From contig NZ_JNZZ01000006.1 of the NCBI RefSeq assembly GCF_000717645.1, positions 248,001 through 312,000 of the forward strand: 64,000 bases of DNA, written 5' to 3'. The notes under the pieces were generated by a model. The model was not told where the DNA came from. It saw only the letters and a program-made list of their open reading frames with translations, and ran no database searches. Each line of letters starts with the position of its first letter. Position 1 is the first letter of the stretch. The DNA comes from Streptomyces californicus. GTDB lineage: Bacteria; Actinomycetota; Actinomycetes; Streptomycetales; Streptomycetaceae. Shown piece after piece: positions 42,354 through 51,108 of this stretch. The position numbers and the translations under genes are program-made.

Positions 42354-43657
42354 CTCCCACCCCCGCCTCCGAGCAGGCACAGACCGAGGTCGTGGACCTC
42401 TGCGCCGAACTGATCCGGTTCGACACCTCCAACCCGACCAGCGACGAGCGCGCCGCCGCCGACTGGGTGGTGGACCGCCTCGCCGAGGTGGGCCTCGCCT
42501 CCGAGCTGGTCGAGTCCGCCCCGGGCCGGGCCAGCGTCATCGCCAGGATCGCCGGGGCCGACCCCGCCCGCGGCGCCCTCCTGGTCCACGGGCACCTGGA
42601 CGTCGTCCCCGCCGACGCCTCCGAGTGGCAGGTCCCGCCGTTCTCCGGCGAGATCCGCGACGGCTACCTCTGGGGCCGGGGCGCGATCGACATGAAGGAC
42701 ACCGTGGCGGTCATGCTGGCCACCGCCCGGCACTTCGCCCGCACCGGCACCAGGCCGGCCCGCGACGTGGTGCTCGCCTTCCTCGCCGACGAGGAGGCGG
42801 GCGGGAAGTTCGGCGCCCACTGGCTCGTCGAGCACCGCCCGGACCTGTTCTCCGGGGTCACCGAGGCGATCGGCGAGGGCGGCGGCTTCTCCTTCGCCCT
42901 CGACGACACGCGGCGGCTGTACCCGATCGAGAACGCCCAGCGCGGCATGGCCTGGATGGAGCTCACCGCCAACGGCCGGGCGGGCCACGGCTCGTCGCCC
43001 AACGACGAGAACGCGGTCACCGACCTCGCCGAGTCCCTCACCCGGATCGGCCGCGAGACCTTCCCGATCCGGCTGATCGAACCGGTCCGCGCCCTGCTGG
43101 AGGAGGCCGCCCGGCTCTACGGCGTCCCGTTCGACGAGAACGACGTCGAGGCGAGCCTGGCCAGGCTGGGCCCGGTCGCGGACTTCATGCAGGTGGTGCT
43201 CCGCAACTCGGCGAACCCCACCATGTTCACCGCCGGCTACCAGACCAACGTCATCCCGGGGAAGGCCACCGCACGCGTCGACGGCCGCTTCCTCCCCGGC
43301 CACGAACAGGAGTTGATCGACACGATCGACAAGCTCCTGCTCCCCTCCGTGAGCCGGGAGTGGGTCAACCACGACATCGCGATGGAGACGGCGTTCGACG
43401 GCCCGCTGGTCGACGCGATGTGCGACGCCGTCCGCGCCGAGGACCCGGACGGCCACCCCGTCCCGTACTGCAACCCGGGCGGCACCGACGCCAAGGCATT
43501 CACCCACCTGGGCATCCGCTGCTTCGGCTTCAAGGGCCTGAAGCTCCCGCACGACCTGGACTACGGCCGCCTCTTCCACGGTGTGGACGAACGCGTCCCG
43601 CTGGAGGGCCTGCGCTTCGGGGTCCGCGTCATGACCCGCCTCTGGCAGAGCTGCTGA
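42350..43657 (+). CDS. M20-family metallopeptidase/amidohydrolase
   Basis: The 435-residue dizinc hydrolase has metal motif LLVHGHLDVVPAD, WGRGAIDMKD (bridging Asp), LAFLADEEAGG (Glu-Glu base), a dimerisation domain (GMAWMELTANGRAGHGSSPN) and the C-terminal His ligand (LPHDLDYGRLFHGVDERVPLEGL). This is the ArgE/DapE/peptidase V clan, which cleaves N-acyl or N-carbamoyl amino acids and dipeptides. It is last gene of the operon with DUF1177 and the NCS1 permease (ATGA overlap), followed by a strong hairpin. Confidence 0.93.
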   Translation: MTPTPASEQAQTEVVDLCAELIRFDTSNPTSDERAAADWVVDRLAEVGLASELVESAPGRASVIARIAGADPARGALLVHGHLDVVPADASEWQVPPFSGEIRDGYLWGRGAIDMKDTVAVMLATARHFARTGTRPARDVVLAFLADEEAGGKFGAHWLVEHRPDLFSGVTEAIGEGGGFSFALDDTRRLYPIENAQRGMAWMELTANGRAGHGSSPNDENAVTDLAESLTRIGRETFPIRLIEPVRALLEEAARLYGVPFDENDVEASLARLGPVADFMQVVLRNSANPTMFTAGYQTNVIPGKATARVDGRFLPGHEQELIDTIDKLLLPSVSREWVNHDIAMETAFDGPLVDAMCDAVRAEDPDGHPVPYCNPGGTDAKAFTHLGIRCFGFKGLKLPHDLDYGRLFHGVDERVPLEGLRFGVRVMTRLWQSC

Positions 43658-43706
43658 CCCGGGCACACGGCTCCGCCGGAGGCCGCCCGCACCCGGGCAC
43701 ACCCCG

Positions 43707-43743
43707 CGTACGCCCCCGCCGATCCGTTCGGCGGGGGCGTACG
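43707..43743. terminator. 16-bp perfect hairpin after M20 gene
   Basis: CGTACGCCCCCGCCGA and TCGGCGGGGGCGTACG pair perfectly around the loop TCCGT. It lies 50 bp after the M20 stop and just before the methyltransferase gene. There is no T-run, as is common for Streptomyces terminators. Confidence 0.75.
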
Positions 43744-43793
43744 GCACGATGGGGCGCCGTTCCGCACGCGCCCCGCCCCACCTGGAGGAACCC

Positions 43794-44507
43794 GTGACCG
43801 CCGACTCCGCCGCCGCTTCCGCTTCCGCGTCCCCGGGCGGTTCCGGTTCCGCCGGTTCCTCCCGGTCCGCCGGGCCCGCGCCGGAGATCCTCGCCGCGTT
43901 CGAGGCCGCCAAGGGGTTCATGCCGGTCCACGAGGGGCTCGCCCTGTACGCGGCGGCGACCGAGGCCGGCGCGCTCGGACTGCCGATGCTGGAGGTGGGC
44001 ACGTACTGCGGCCGGTCCGCCATCCTGCTCGCGGACGCGGCGCGGGCGGCCGGGGTCAGCGCGCTGACCGTGGACCACCACCGGGGCAGCGAGGAGCAGC
44101 AGCCGGGCTGGGAGTACCACGACCCGAGCGTGGTGGACCCCGAGATCGGGCTGATGGACACCCTGCCGACGTTCCGCCGCACGCTGCGCCGGGCCGGTCT
44201 GGAGGAGCACATCGTGGCGCTCGTCGGCCGCTCCCCGCAGATCGCCGCCGTATGGCACGGGCCGCTCGGCCTCGTCTTCGTCGACGGCGGGCACACCGAC
44301 GAGCACGCGAACGCGGACTACGAGGGCTGGGCCCCGCACGTCGCGGAGGGCGGGCTGCTGGTGATCCACGACGTCTTCCCGGACCCCGCGGACGGCGGGC
44401 AGGCCCCGTACCGGATCTACCGGCGGGCGCTCGCCTCCGGAGCGTTCACCGAGGTCGCGGCCACGGACTCGCTGCGCGTGCTGCGCCGCACGGCACCCGG
44501 AATCTGA
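43794..44507 (+). CDS. Class I SAM-dependent methyltransferase
   Basis: The 237-residue protein has a Ser/Ala/Gly-rich tail of about 30 residues, then a Rossmann methyltransferase of the O-methyltransferase/family 24 type: MLEVGTYCGRSAILLADAAR (motif I), SALTVDHHRG (motif II), LGLVFVDGGHTDEHANADYEGW (motif post-II, acidic metal site) and GLLVIHDVF. Acceptor unknown. GTG 43794 follows GGAGGAACCC. It is monocistronic between two repeat or hairpin-rich gaps. Confidence 0.88.
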   Translation: MTADSAAASASASPGGSGSAGSSRSAGPAPEILAAFEAAKGFMPVHEGLALYAAATEAGALGLPMLEVGTYCGRSAILLADAARAAGVSALTVDHHRGSEEQQPGWEYHDPSVVDPEIGLMDTLPTFRRTLRRAGLEEHIVALVGRSPQIAAVWHGPLGLVFVDGGHTDEHANADYEGWAPHVAEGGLLVIHDVFPDPADGGQAPYRIYRRALASGAFTEVAATDSLRVLRRTAPGI

Positions 44508-44804
44508 TCGGCCCCGGACCCGCCCGCTCACCTGAGGGACCCGGACCGCACGTACGCCCGCGGGAGCCGGCTTCCGGCGCGGGGGCGGGGTGCTCCGGTA
44601 CACCCGCGGTATAACCCCGTACGCCCGCGAGGCCCGGTTCCGACGCGGGGGCGTGGCGCTCCCGTACGCCCGCGAGGCCCGGGTCCCCGCGCCGTACGGG
44701 ATGCTCCGGTACGCCCCATGGGGGCCGGGTTCCGGCGGCCCGGGCGGTCCGGCGCGCCGCGCCGGGGCCGGGGCCCGGGCTGCCCGCATGGGTAGCATCG
44801 CCGC
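44508..44804. repeat. 297-bp gap with imperfect GTACGCCCGCG repeats
   Basis: No gene. CGTACGCCCGCG occurs at about 44551, 44618 and 44663, a variant (GGTACACCCGCGG) at 44597, and CGGTACGCCCC near 44711. Units share a tail GGCCCGGTTCCGRCGCGGGG, and spacing is 45-67 bp. TAGCAT at 44793-44798 is a likely -10 for the amidase gene. Confidence 0.55.
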
Positions 44805-45698
44805 GTGCCGTACGACGACAGCCCTCCCCCCACCCGCCGCGCCCGGCCACTGGCCGTGGCCGCCGCGCTGGCCGCCGTTTCCCTGACCGCCGCCGGATGC
44901 GGCGGCGAGCAATCCGACCGGCCCGACGCCGCCCCGCCCCGCCCGGGCGCGGACGGGGCCTCTCCCTCCGCTTCGGCTTCCGCTTCCGCTTCCGCTCCCG
45001 CCTCCGGGAAGCCGCTGCCGAAGGGCCCGCTCACCGGCCGGACCGTGGTGATCGACCCGGGCCACAACCCGGGCAACCGCGACCACACGCGGGAGATCAA
45101 CGAGCAGGTGGACATGGGTACCGGCCGCAAGGAGTGCGATACGACCGGTACGTCCACGAACGACGGTTACGCGGAGGCCCGGTTCACCCTCGACGTCTCC
45201 CACCGGCTGCGCGCCCTGCTGGAGGCCGAGGGAGCCCGGGTGCGCCTGACCCACGACGCGGACCGCCCGTTCGGGCCGTGCGTCGACGAGCGGGCCCGGA
45301 TCGGCAACGAGGCGAAGGCCGACGCGGTGGTCTCCGTGCACGCCGACGGATCGGCCGTGGGCAACCGGGGATTCCACGTGATCCTGCCCGCCCGGGTGAA
45401 GGGCGGCGGGGCCGACACCACGCCCATCGTGAAGAGTTCGGCCGATCTCGGCGCGCGTATCGCCGGGCACTTCGCTCGTACGACCGGAAGCGCCCCGTCC
45501 AATTACGTCGGCGGAAAGACCGGCCTGGACACCCGCGACGATCTCGGCGGACTGAATCTGTCGACCGTGCCCAAAGTGTTCGTCGAATGCGGCAATATGC
45601 GTGACCCGGAGGACGCCGCGCTGCTCACCAGCGAGAGTTGGCGGCAGAAGGCGGCCCAGGGCATGGCCGACGGCGTCAGCAGCTATCTGAAGGGGTAG
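44805..45698 (+). CDS. N-acetylmuramoyl-L-alanine amidase (Amidase_3) lipoprotein
   Basis: The 297-residue secreted amidase cleaves the peptide stem from peptidoglycan. A lipoprotein-type signal (LAVAAALAAVSLTAAGC) is followed by a Ser/Ala linker and the Amidase_3 zinc fold: VVIDPGHNPGN (His), GYAEARFTLDV (Glu), VVSVHADGS (His) and VFVECGNMRD (catalytic Glu). All ligands are present. The GTG start has no RBS; TAGCAT ends 6 nt upstream, so the mRNA is probably leaderless. Role: wall remodelling or sporulation (inference). Confidence 0.93.
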   Translation: MPYDDSPPPTRRARPLAVAAALAAVSLTAAGCGGEQSDRPDAAPPRPGADGASPSASASASASAPASGKPLPKGPLTGRTVVIDPGHNPGNRDHTREINEQVDMGTGRKECDTTGTSTNDGYAEARFTLDVSHRLRALLEAEGARVRLTHDADRPFGPCVDERARIGNEAKADAVVSVHADGSAVGNRGFHVILPARVKGGGADTTPIVKSSADLGARIAGHFARTTGSAPSNYVGGKTGLDTRDDLGGLNLSTVPKVFVECGNMRDPEDAALLTSESWRQKAAQGMADGVSSYLKG

Positions 45699-45865
45699 TT
45701 CTGCGGTGATATTGGGGGGATACCCGATCACGATCCGGGTTCAGGAGCAACCCGCCCGGTCAGACGATAGATTCATCCGTACGATGGGGAGCCGCTCCCG
45801 AGCTTCGAGCCGCACCGGCGGCAGCGACGACCGCCCCGACGAGACGACCGACTAAGGACCTTCAC

Positions 45866-46723
45866 GTGAATATCCGATCCCTCACTCGAGGTGACGGCGT
45901 GGTGATCGGAGCAGCGGTCGTGCTGTTCATCGCCTCTTTCCTCGACTACTCCAACTACTGCCGGTCGGGCGTCGACTGCGCCGGGATGGACAACCCGAAC
46001 GCCTGGGACTCGCTCGGCCTTCTGATGAGCGTCTTCCTCGCCGGTGTCATCGCCGCGGCCCTCGTGGTCGTCAGCCGTGCGCTGCCGGGCCGCAAGGTGG
46101 CCTGGCTCGACCTCGGCCAGTTCGGCGCCGCGCTCTCGATCTTCGCCCTGTGGACCGCCTTCTGGACGATCCTCGACATCAGCAACGCGGGCGCCGGCCT
46201 GATCCTCGGCCTGCTCGCCGCCATCGTGCTGGCCGCGGGCGCGGTCGCCGGGCCGCTGGTGCCGTTCCTCAAGGCCCCGCTGCTCAGCCCGGCCTCTCCG
46301 GCGCAGGGCGTCCAGGGCGGCCAGGCCCCGTACGGCGCGCAGCCCAGCCAGGGCTACGGCTACCCGGGCGGCGGCGCCCAGCAGCAGCCGTACGGCGCGC
46401 AGCCGAGCCAGGGGTACGGCTACCCGGGCGGCCCGCAGCAGGGCCGGCCCGCGCAGGCCGACCCGGCGCATACGCAGCAGGCCCAGGCTCCGCAGCCCGC
46501 GCAGGGCGGCGCCGCTCCGGCGGGCGACTTCACCCCGTTCTGGTTCGCCGTGCCGGTGGCCCGCCCGCTGTACGGCGAGGACGGTTCGCCGAACCCGATC
46601 GCCGAACTGGCTCCGGGCACCTGGTACCTCGCGGTGGAGCAGCGCGGCCAGAGCCTGATCGCCCAGACGCAGGACGGCCGTCGCGGCGTCCTCCAGGACA
46701 CCACGGGCATCCAGCGCGGCTGA
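45866..46723 (+). CDS. DUF5336-like membrane protein with Gly/Gln/Tyr-rich tail
   Basis: The 285-residue protein has four predicted membrane segments (GVVIGAAVVLFIASFLDY, SLGLLMSVFLAGVIAAALVV, FGAALSIFALWTAFWTILDI, GLILGLLAAIVLAAGAVAGP). A disordered PYGAQPSQGYGYPGG repeat (two copies, 60-bp DNA period) follows, then a soluble C-terminal domain (FTPFWFAVPVARPLYGED, GTWYLAVEQRGQSLIAQTQDGRRG) that looks like a small beta domain. The GTG start follows AAGGACCTTCAC. Function unknown. Confidence 0.75.
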   Translation: MNIRSLTRGDGVVIGAAVVLFIASFLDYSNYCRSGVDCAGMDNPNAWDSLGLLMSVFLAGVIAAALVVVSRALPGRKVAWLDLGQFGAALSIFALWTAFWTILDISNAGAGLILGLLAAIVLAAGAVAGPLVPFLKAPLLSPASPAQGVQGGQAPYGAQPSQGYGYPGGGAQQQPYGAQPSQGYGYPGGPQQGRPAQADPAHTQQAQAPQPAQGGAAPAGDFTPFWFAVPVARPLYGEDGSPNPIAELAPGTWYLAVEQRGQSLIAQTQDGRRGVLQDTTGIQRG

Positions 46724-46741
46724 TCCCCGACGAGCGTCCCG

Positions 46742-46771
46742 CGGCCCCTCGCCCTTCCGGGCGGGGGGCCG
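46742..46771 (+). terminator. Hairpin after membrane protein gene
   Basis: CGGCCCCTCGCCC pairs with GGGCGGGGGGCCG (12 of 13 positions, one C-G mispair) around TTCC, followed by TTGTCG. It lies 18 bp after the stop at 46723. Confidence 0.75.
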
Positions 46772-46800
46772 TTGTCGTACAGTCCACCCGGCATGCTCAC

Positions 46801-46815
46801 CTGACTGGGCGTCAG
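46801..46815. promoter_or_regulatory. CTGAC-N5-GTCAG palindrome, copy 2
   Basis: CTGACTGGGCGTCAG sits 20 bp before the LLM oxidoreductase ATG, between terminator and RBS. It differs at one base from the copy upstream of the ALDH gene (58034) and at three central positions from that upstream of the MaoC operon (29515). Confidence 0.6.
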
Positions 46816-46835
46816 TTTCGGCTGGAGGAGGCGGA

Positions 46836-47846
46836 ATGCGGCTCGGACTCGCGCTCGGCTACTGGGGCCGCGGCCCGGACCCCGGTCAACTCGCCCTGGT
46901 CCAGGAGGCCGAGGCGCTCGGCTACGACTCGGTGTGGACGGCGGAGGCATGGGGCTCGGACGCCTTCACACCGCTGACCTGGATCGCCGCCCACACCTCG
47001 CGCATCCGGCTGGGCACCGGCATCGCGCAGATGGCGGCCCGTACGCCGACCGCGACGGCCATGCACGCGCTGACCCTGGACCACCTCTCCGGCGGGCGGA
47101 TGATGCTCGGCCTCGGCCTGTCCGGACCGCAGGTGGTGGAGGGGTGGTACGGGCGGCCGTTCCCCCGGAGCCCGCTGACCGCGACCCGCGAGTACGTGGA
47201 GGTCGTCCGGCAGGTGCTGGCGCGGAAGGGGCCGGTGGAGCTGGCGGGACGCTTCCACTCCCACCCGTACGACGGCCCGGACGCCACCGGCCTCGGCAAG
47301 CCGCTGAAGCCGATCACGCATCCGCTGCGGGCCTCGCTCCCCCTCCTGCTGGGCGCGGAGGGGCCGAAGAACATCGCGCAGACGGTGGAGATCGCGGACG
47401 GCTGGCTGCCCCTGTACTGGTCGCCGCTGCGCACGGACGTCTACGAGGCGTCGCTCGGCGGCCTCCGGGACGGTTTCACGGTCGCTCCGATGGCCCGCGC
47501 CCATGTCTGCGACGACGTGGCGGAGGGGCTGTGGCCGGTGAAGGCGATGCTCGGCTTCTACATCGGCGGGATGGGGCACGCGGCCCGCAACTTCCACGCC
47601 GACCTGATGGCCCGCATGGGGTTCGAGGAGGAGGCGCGCCGCGTCCAGGACCTGTTCCTCCAGGGCCGCAAGGAGGAGGCGGTGCGGGCGGTGCCGGACG
47701 CGTTCGCCGACGAGATCGCGTTGATCGGGCCGCGCGCCCGGATCGCGGAGCGGCTGGAGCTGTGGCGCGCGGGCCCGGTGACGGATCTGCTGGTCACCGC
47801 TCCGGACCCGCACACCCTGCGGGTCCTGGCGGAGCTCAACTCCTGA
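46836..47846 (+). CDS. LLM-class F420-dependent oxidoreductase
   Basis: The 336-residue luciferase-like TIM barrel starts MRLGLALGYWGRGPDPGQLALVQEAEALGYDSVWTAEAW. RIRLGTGIAQMAARTPTATAMHALTLDHLSGGRMMLGLG is the cofactor-binding signature of F420-dependent members, and LPLLLGAEGPKNIAQTVEIADGWLP completes it. The family reduces or oxidises diverse substrates with coenzyme F420. The ATG follows CTGGAGGAGGCGGA. It carries the CTGAC box shared with two lipid-catabolic operons, so a lipid or steroid substrate is possible (inference). Confidence 0.93.
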   Translation: MRLGLALGYWGRGPDPGQLALVQEAEALGYDSVWTAEAWGSDAFTPLTWIAAHTSRIRLGTGIAQMAARTPTATAMHALTLDHLSGGRMMLGLGLSGPQVVEGWYGRPFPRSPLTATREYVEVVRQVLARKGPVELAGRFHSHPYDGPDATGLGKPLKPITHPLRASLPLLLGAEGPKNIAQTVEIADGWLPLYWSPLRTDVYEASLGGLRDGFTVAPMARAHVCDDVAEGLWPVKAMLGFYIGGMGHAARNFHADLMARMGFEEEARRVQDLFLQGRKEEAVRAVPDAFADEIALIGPRARIAERLELWRAGPVTDLLVTAPDPHTLRVLAELNS

Positions 47847-47865
47847 GGGCCGAGCCGCCGGCCGC

Positions 47866-48645
47866 TCAGCCGAACGAGGAGCGGTCCAGCCAGAAGTCCA
47901 GCAGCGCCGCGTCGCCGAGCACCTCGACCCGCGAACTGGTCGGTTCCAGGCGGCGGTTGAAGACGAGCATCAGATCGGTGAGCGAACCGCGCAGCGCGAC
48001 GGTCGCCTTGTCGTGCGCGTGCCGCCAGGTGAAGCGGTCGTCGCCGAACTCGATCAGCCACTCCGCACCGGGCACATCGGTGGCGTGCAGGTGCAACGAG
48101 CGTCCGCCGCCGCGCAGATCCGCCGCCTCCGGGTCGCCCTCCTCCTGGGCCAGGGCGACGATGCCCAGCCACTCCTCGATGGTGTCGGCGGCGACCTCGG
48201 CGTCGACCTCGTACGGGGCGCGGGCGGCGAGCGCCGCGTCCGCCCGGTGCACGGCCGTCTCGTGCGTCATGCGGCGCGCCCAGAAGGCCGTACGCCGCTC
48301 GGTCACCCACGTCCACACCTCGGTGTCCGGCCCGGCTTCCCGCAGCGCGGCGACGACGGCGGCCGCGCCTTCGGCGAGCCAGGCGTCCAGCGCGGCCGGG
48401 TCCTCGCCGTCCGGCCCCTCGGCGCCGGGCACCTCGTCCTCCGGGAACTCCTCGGTGGCCCGGCTGCGGACGATCTCACCGGCCCAGCGGTGCGCGGCGC
48501 CGACATGGACCGCGAGCTCGCGCAGGGTCCAGTCGGGGCAGGTGGGGACGGTCGCGGTGAGATCCGCGCCGGTCAGCACCGCGCGCAGGGCGTCGGTCTG
48601 GGCGAGGATCTCATCGCAGTAACGGGCGTGGGAGAGAAGCGTCAT
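47866..48645 (-). CDS. Maleylpyruvate isomerase-family mycothiol-dependent protein
   Basis: The 259-residue DinB-like four-helix protein starts MTLLSHARYCDEILAQTDAL. CPDWTLRELAVHVGAAHRWAGEIVR gives the first metal-binding His, and RRMTHETAVHRADA gives the other two His in H-x3-H form. The C-terminal MDMPI_C-like domain contains GGGRSLHLHATDVPGAEW. Family members isomerise or modify substrates with mycothiol, but the substrate is unknown here. The ATG follows AAGGTG. It converges on the LLM oxidoreductase with a 19-bp gap. Confidence 0.9.
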   Translation of the reverse strand: MTLLSHARYCDEILAQTDALRAVLTGADLTATVPTCPDWTLRELAVHVGAAHRWAGEIVRSRATEEFPEDEVPGAEGPDGEDPAALDAWLAEGAAAVVAALREAGPDTEVWTWVTERRTAFWARRMTHETAVHRADAALAARAPYEVDAEVAADTIEEWLGIVALAQEEGDPEAADLRGGGRSLHLHATDVPGAEWLIEFGDDRFTWRHAHDKATVALRGSLTDLMLVFNRRLEPTSSRVEVLGDAALLDFWLDRSSFG

Positions 48646-48861
48646 GGGGCGCACCTTAACCGGCGGCTCCGGGATGATCATCCGGATTACCGTCAGGGTG
48701 GCCATCTGCGCGGATCGGCATTGCGGCGCCCCGCCGCGACGGCCTCGGCTCCGTCCGCCCCCGGTCCACCGCGCGGGCTCCCCAGGCCCTTCGGACGACC
48801 GCCCCGACCCGTCCGGCCATCGCCTGGGTTTCACCCTGCGTAAAGCGGCAACCAGACCTCC

Positions 48862-49152
48862 ATGTCTCCCAGAACCCGTTCAGGAACCAGTTCAGCGGCG
48901 CGTGTGATCGCCGTCGTGGCCGACATCCTGGCCTTCATCATCATCCTCTGGATCGTGATGTACCTGCTGGACGCCAACCGCGGAAACGACTTCGTGCAGT
49001 GGGTGCACGACGCGGCCCGCTGGCTGGCCGGCTGGTCGTACGACCTGTTCACGTTCGACCGGGCCTGGGCGAACGTCGTCGCCGGCTACGGTCTGGCGGC
49101 CCTGGTCTACCTCTTCATCGGACACGCCGTGGCGGGCCGGATCCGGCGCTGA
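48862..49152 (+). CDS. Small two-TM membrane protein
   Basis: The 96-residue protein has a basic Ser/Thr N-terminus, one membrane helix (VIAVVADILAFIIILWIVMYLL), an amphipathic middle (FVQWVHDAARWLAGWSYDLF) and a second helix (VVAGYGLAALVYLFIGHAVAG). It has no recognised domain but reads like a conserved Streptomyces small membrane protein. There is no good RBS. A perfect 15-bp hairpin follows the gene. Confidence 0.7.
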   Translation: MSPRTRSGTSSAARVIAVVADILAFIIILWIVMYLLDANRGNDFVQWVHDAARWLAGWSYDLFTFDRAWANVVAGYGLAALVYLFIGHAVAGRIRR

Positions 49153-49178
49153 GCCGGACTCGCTCACCACACGGCACT

Positions 49179-49216
49179 GGTTCGGCCCGGCGCGTACGAC
49201 AGCGCCGGGCCGAACC
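49179..49216. terminator. Bidirectional terminator hairpin
   Basis: GGTTCGGCCCGGCGC and GCGCCGGGCCGAACC form a perfect 15-bp stem with the loop GTACGACA between two convergent genes. Confidence 0.85.
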
Positions 49217-49236
49217 GCCCTCGTCCCGGCCGGTGT

Positions 49237-50310
49237 TCAGCGACAGCAGTCCGGCTCCAGGCCGACCGGCAGCCGGTCGCCCCCGAAGACCGCGGTGGTC
49301 GCCTCGTCCCCTCCGAGCGCGGCCACCGCGAGCAGCAGTGATCCCGCCGTCCAGGTGGTCAACTCCTCGGGCCAGAAGGCCCGTTCACCCTCGAACACGT
49401 ATCCCGTCCAGTACAGCCCGCCCTCGGCGCGCAGGTGCTGGATCGACTGGAGGATCTCCAGCGCCCGGTCCGACTCCCCCGTCACCCAGAGGGCGAGGGC
49501 CAGTTCACAGCTCTCGCCGCCGGTCACCCAGGGGTTGGGCAGTACGCAGCGCACCCCGAGGCCGGGTACGACGAAGCGGTCCCAGCCCTCCTGGATGCGG
49601 GCGGTGGCCTCGGCCCCGGTGACCGCGCCGCCGAGGACCGGGTAGTACCAGTCCATCGAGTAGCGGCCCTTGTCGAGGAAGCGCTCGGGGTGGTTGCGGA
49701 TGGCGTGCGCCAGCGCTCCGGTCGCCAACTCCCAGTCGGGCTGCGGCTCCTCGCGCTGCTCGGCGATGGCCAGCGCGCAGCGCAGCGCCTGGTGGATCGA
49801 GGAGGAGCCGGTCAGCAGCGCGTCGTCGACGGGCTTGCCGTCCGGCTCGCGCTTCCAGCCGATCTGCCCGCCCGGCTGCTGGAGCCGGAGCACGAACTCG
49901 ACCGCGGCGAAGACCGTGGGCCACATCCGGTCGACGAACGCCTCGTCCCCGGTGGCGAGGTAGTGGTGCCAGACGCCGACGGCCACGTACGCGACGAAGT
50001 TGCTCTCCAGGCTCCGGTCGGTCGGCCGGTGCGGATCACCGTCGTGGTAGGCCGCGTACCAGGAGCCGTCCGCGTTCTGGTGGCGGGCGAGCCACTCGTA
50101 GGCGCGGGCGGCCGCCTCGTGCTCGCCGGCCGCGTCCAGGGCCATCGCCGCCTCGGTGTGGTCCCACGGGTCGAGGTGGTGCCCCCGGAACCAGGGCAGC
50201 GCCCCGTCCTCCCGCTGTACGGCGGCGATCGCGGCAACCGTCTCGGCGGCCTGAGACGCCGTCAGGACGCCGGGGAGAACGAGGTGTTCGGTCTGCTCGG
50301 GGGTGCTCAC
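49237..50310 (-). CDS. (alpha/alpha)6-barrel, prenyltransferase/squalene-cyclase-like protein
   Basis: The 357-residue cytoplasmic protein is built from repeated helical hairpins: LTASQAAETVAAIAAVQREDGALPWFRGHHLDPWDHTEAAMAL, YEWLARHQNADGSWYAAY, VFAAVEFVLRLQQPGGQIGWK and ALWVTGESDRALEILQSIQHLRAEGGLYWTGYVFEGERAFWPEE. The Q-x-x-DGSW repeats are those of terpene-cyclase-like or prenyltransferase beta folds, but no DxDD is present, so cyclase activity is doubtful; a glycoside- or lipid-binding role is equally possible. GTGA overlap couples it to the methyltransferase. Confidence 0.82.
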   Translation of the reverse strand: MSTPEQTEHLVLPGVLTASQAAETVAAIAAVQREDGALPWFRGHHLDPWDHTEAAMALDAAGEHEAAARAYEWLARHQNADGSWYAAYHDGDPHRPTDRSLESNFVAYVAVGVWHHYLATGDEAFVDRMWPTVFAAVEFVLRLQQPGGQIGWKREPDGKPVDDALLTGSSSIHQALRCALAIAEQREEPQPDWELATGALAHAIRNHPERFLDKGRYSMDWYYPVLGGAVTGAEATARIQEGWDRFVVPGLGVRCVLPNPWVTGGESCELALALWVTGESDRALEILQSIQHLRAEGGLYWTGYVFEGERAFWPEELTTWTAGSLLLAVAALGGDEATTAVFGGDRLPVGLEPDCCR

Positions 50311-51038
50311 GCCTCGGCCTTCGGAAGGTGCGGCTTGGTGGCGTAGGCGACGAAGCTCTTGCCGACGACCGGGTTGAGGAGCTGCTCGGCGACCCGGGTG
50401 GCGAGCGGCTTCTTCATGATGTCCCAGACCAGGAGCTTGTGGTACGCCCGCACCGGCAGGGCCTTGTCGTTGTCGACGCCGAAGGCGCACTTGAGCCACC
50501 AGTACGGCGAGTGCAGGGCGTGCGCGTGGTGGGTGCCGTACGGCTTGAGTCCGGCCTCGCGCATGCGGGCGAGGAGCTGGTCGGCCTTGTAGATGCGGAT
50601 GTGACCGCCCTCGACCTCGTGGTACGCGTCGGAGAGGGTCCAGCAGATCTTCTCGGGGCCGTAGCGCGGGACGGTGACGGCGATGCGGCCGCCCGGCTTG
50701 AGGACCCGGACCATCTCGGCGAGGACGCCCTTGTCGTCCGGGATGTGCTCCATGACCTCGGAGATGATCACGACGTCGAAGGAGTCGTCGGGGAACGGCA
50801 GGTTGAGGGCGTCGCCCTCCATCGCGGTGGCGGTGGCGCCCTCGGGGGCCTCTCCGGCCTCCTTCATCGCGGCGAACCACTTGGCGACCTCGCGGATCTC
50901 CTCGCCGTTCTGGTCGAGGGCCACGACCTGTGCTCCGCGCCGGTAGCACTCGAAGGCATGCCGCCCGGCACCGCAGCCCAGGTCGAGCACTCGGTCGCCG
51001 GCGGCGAGCGGGAAGCGGGTGAAGTCGACGGTCAGCAC
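50307..51038 (-). CDS. Class I SAM-dependent methyltransferase
   Basis: The 243-residue protein opens VDFTRFPLAAGDRVLDLGCGAGRHAFECYRRGAQVVALDQN, which is motif I and the motif II acidic residue. Then come AMEGDALNLPFPDDSFDVVIISEVMEHI and MVRVLKPGGRIAVTVPRYGPE, giving the UbiE/Coq5-like methyltransferase_11 fold. A basic C-terminal part (YHKLLVWDIMKKPLATRVAEQLL) may contact membrane or lipid. GTG 51038 is chosen because upstream residues are low-complexity. It is the second gene of the operon with GT4. Confidence 0.88.
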   Translation of the reverse strand: MLTVDFTRFPLAAGDRVLDLGCGAGRHAFECYRRGAQVVALDQNGEEIREVAKWFAAMKEAGEAPEGATATAMEGDALNLPFPDDSFDVVIISEVMEHIPDDKGVLAEMVRVLKPGGRIAVTVPRYGPEKICWTLSDAYHEVEGGHIRIYKADQLLARMREAGLKPYGTHHAHALHSPYWWLKCAFGVDNDKALPVRAYHKLLVWDIMKKPLATRVAEQLLNPVVGKSFVAYATKPHLPKAEA

Positions 51039-51108
51039 GGGGGCCTGCCTTCGAGGTCGGAGGTACGGGTGGCGATGTGCGGGCGGAGGGCGCCCCGGGG
51101 GTGCGCGG

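Noticed and set aside
49237..50310. Terpene cyclase / hopanoid biosynthesis cluster
   Set aside because: The barrel protein lacks DxDD and DDxxD motifs, and no prenyl synthase or squalene synthase gene is adjacent.
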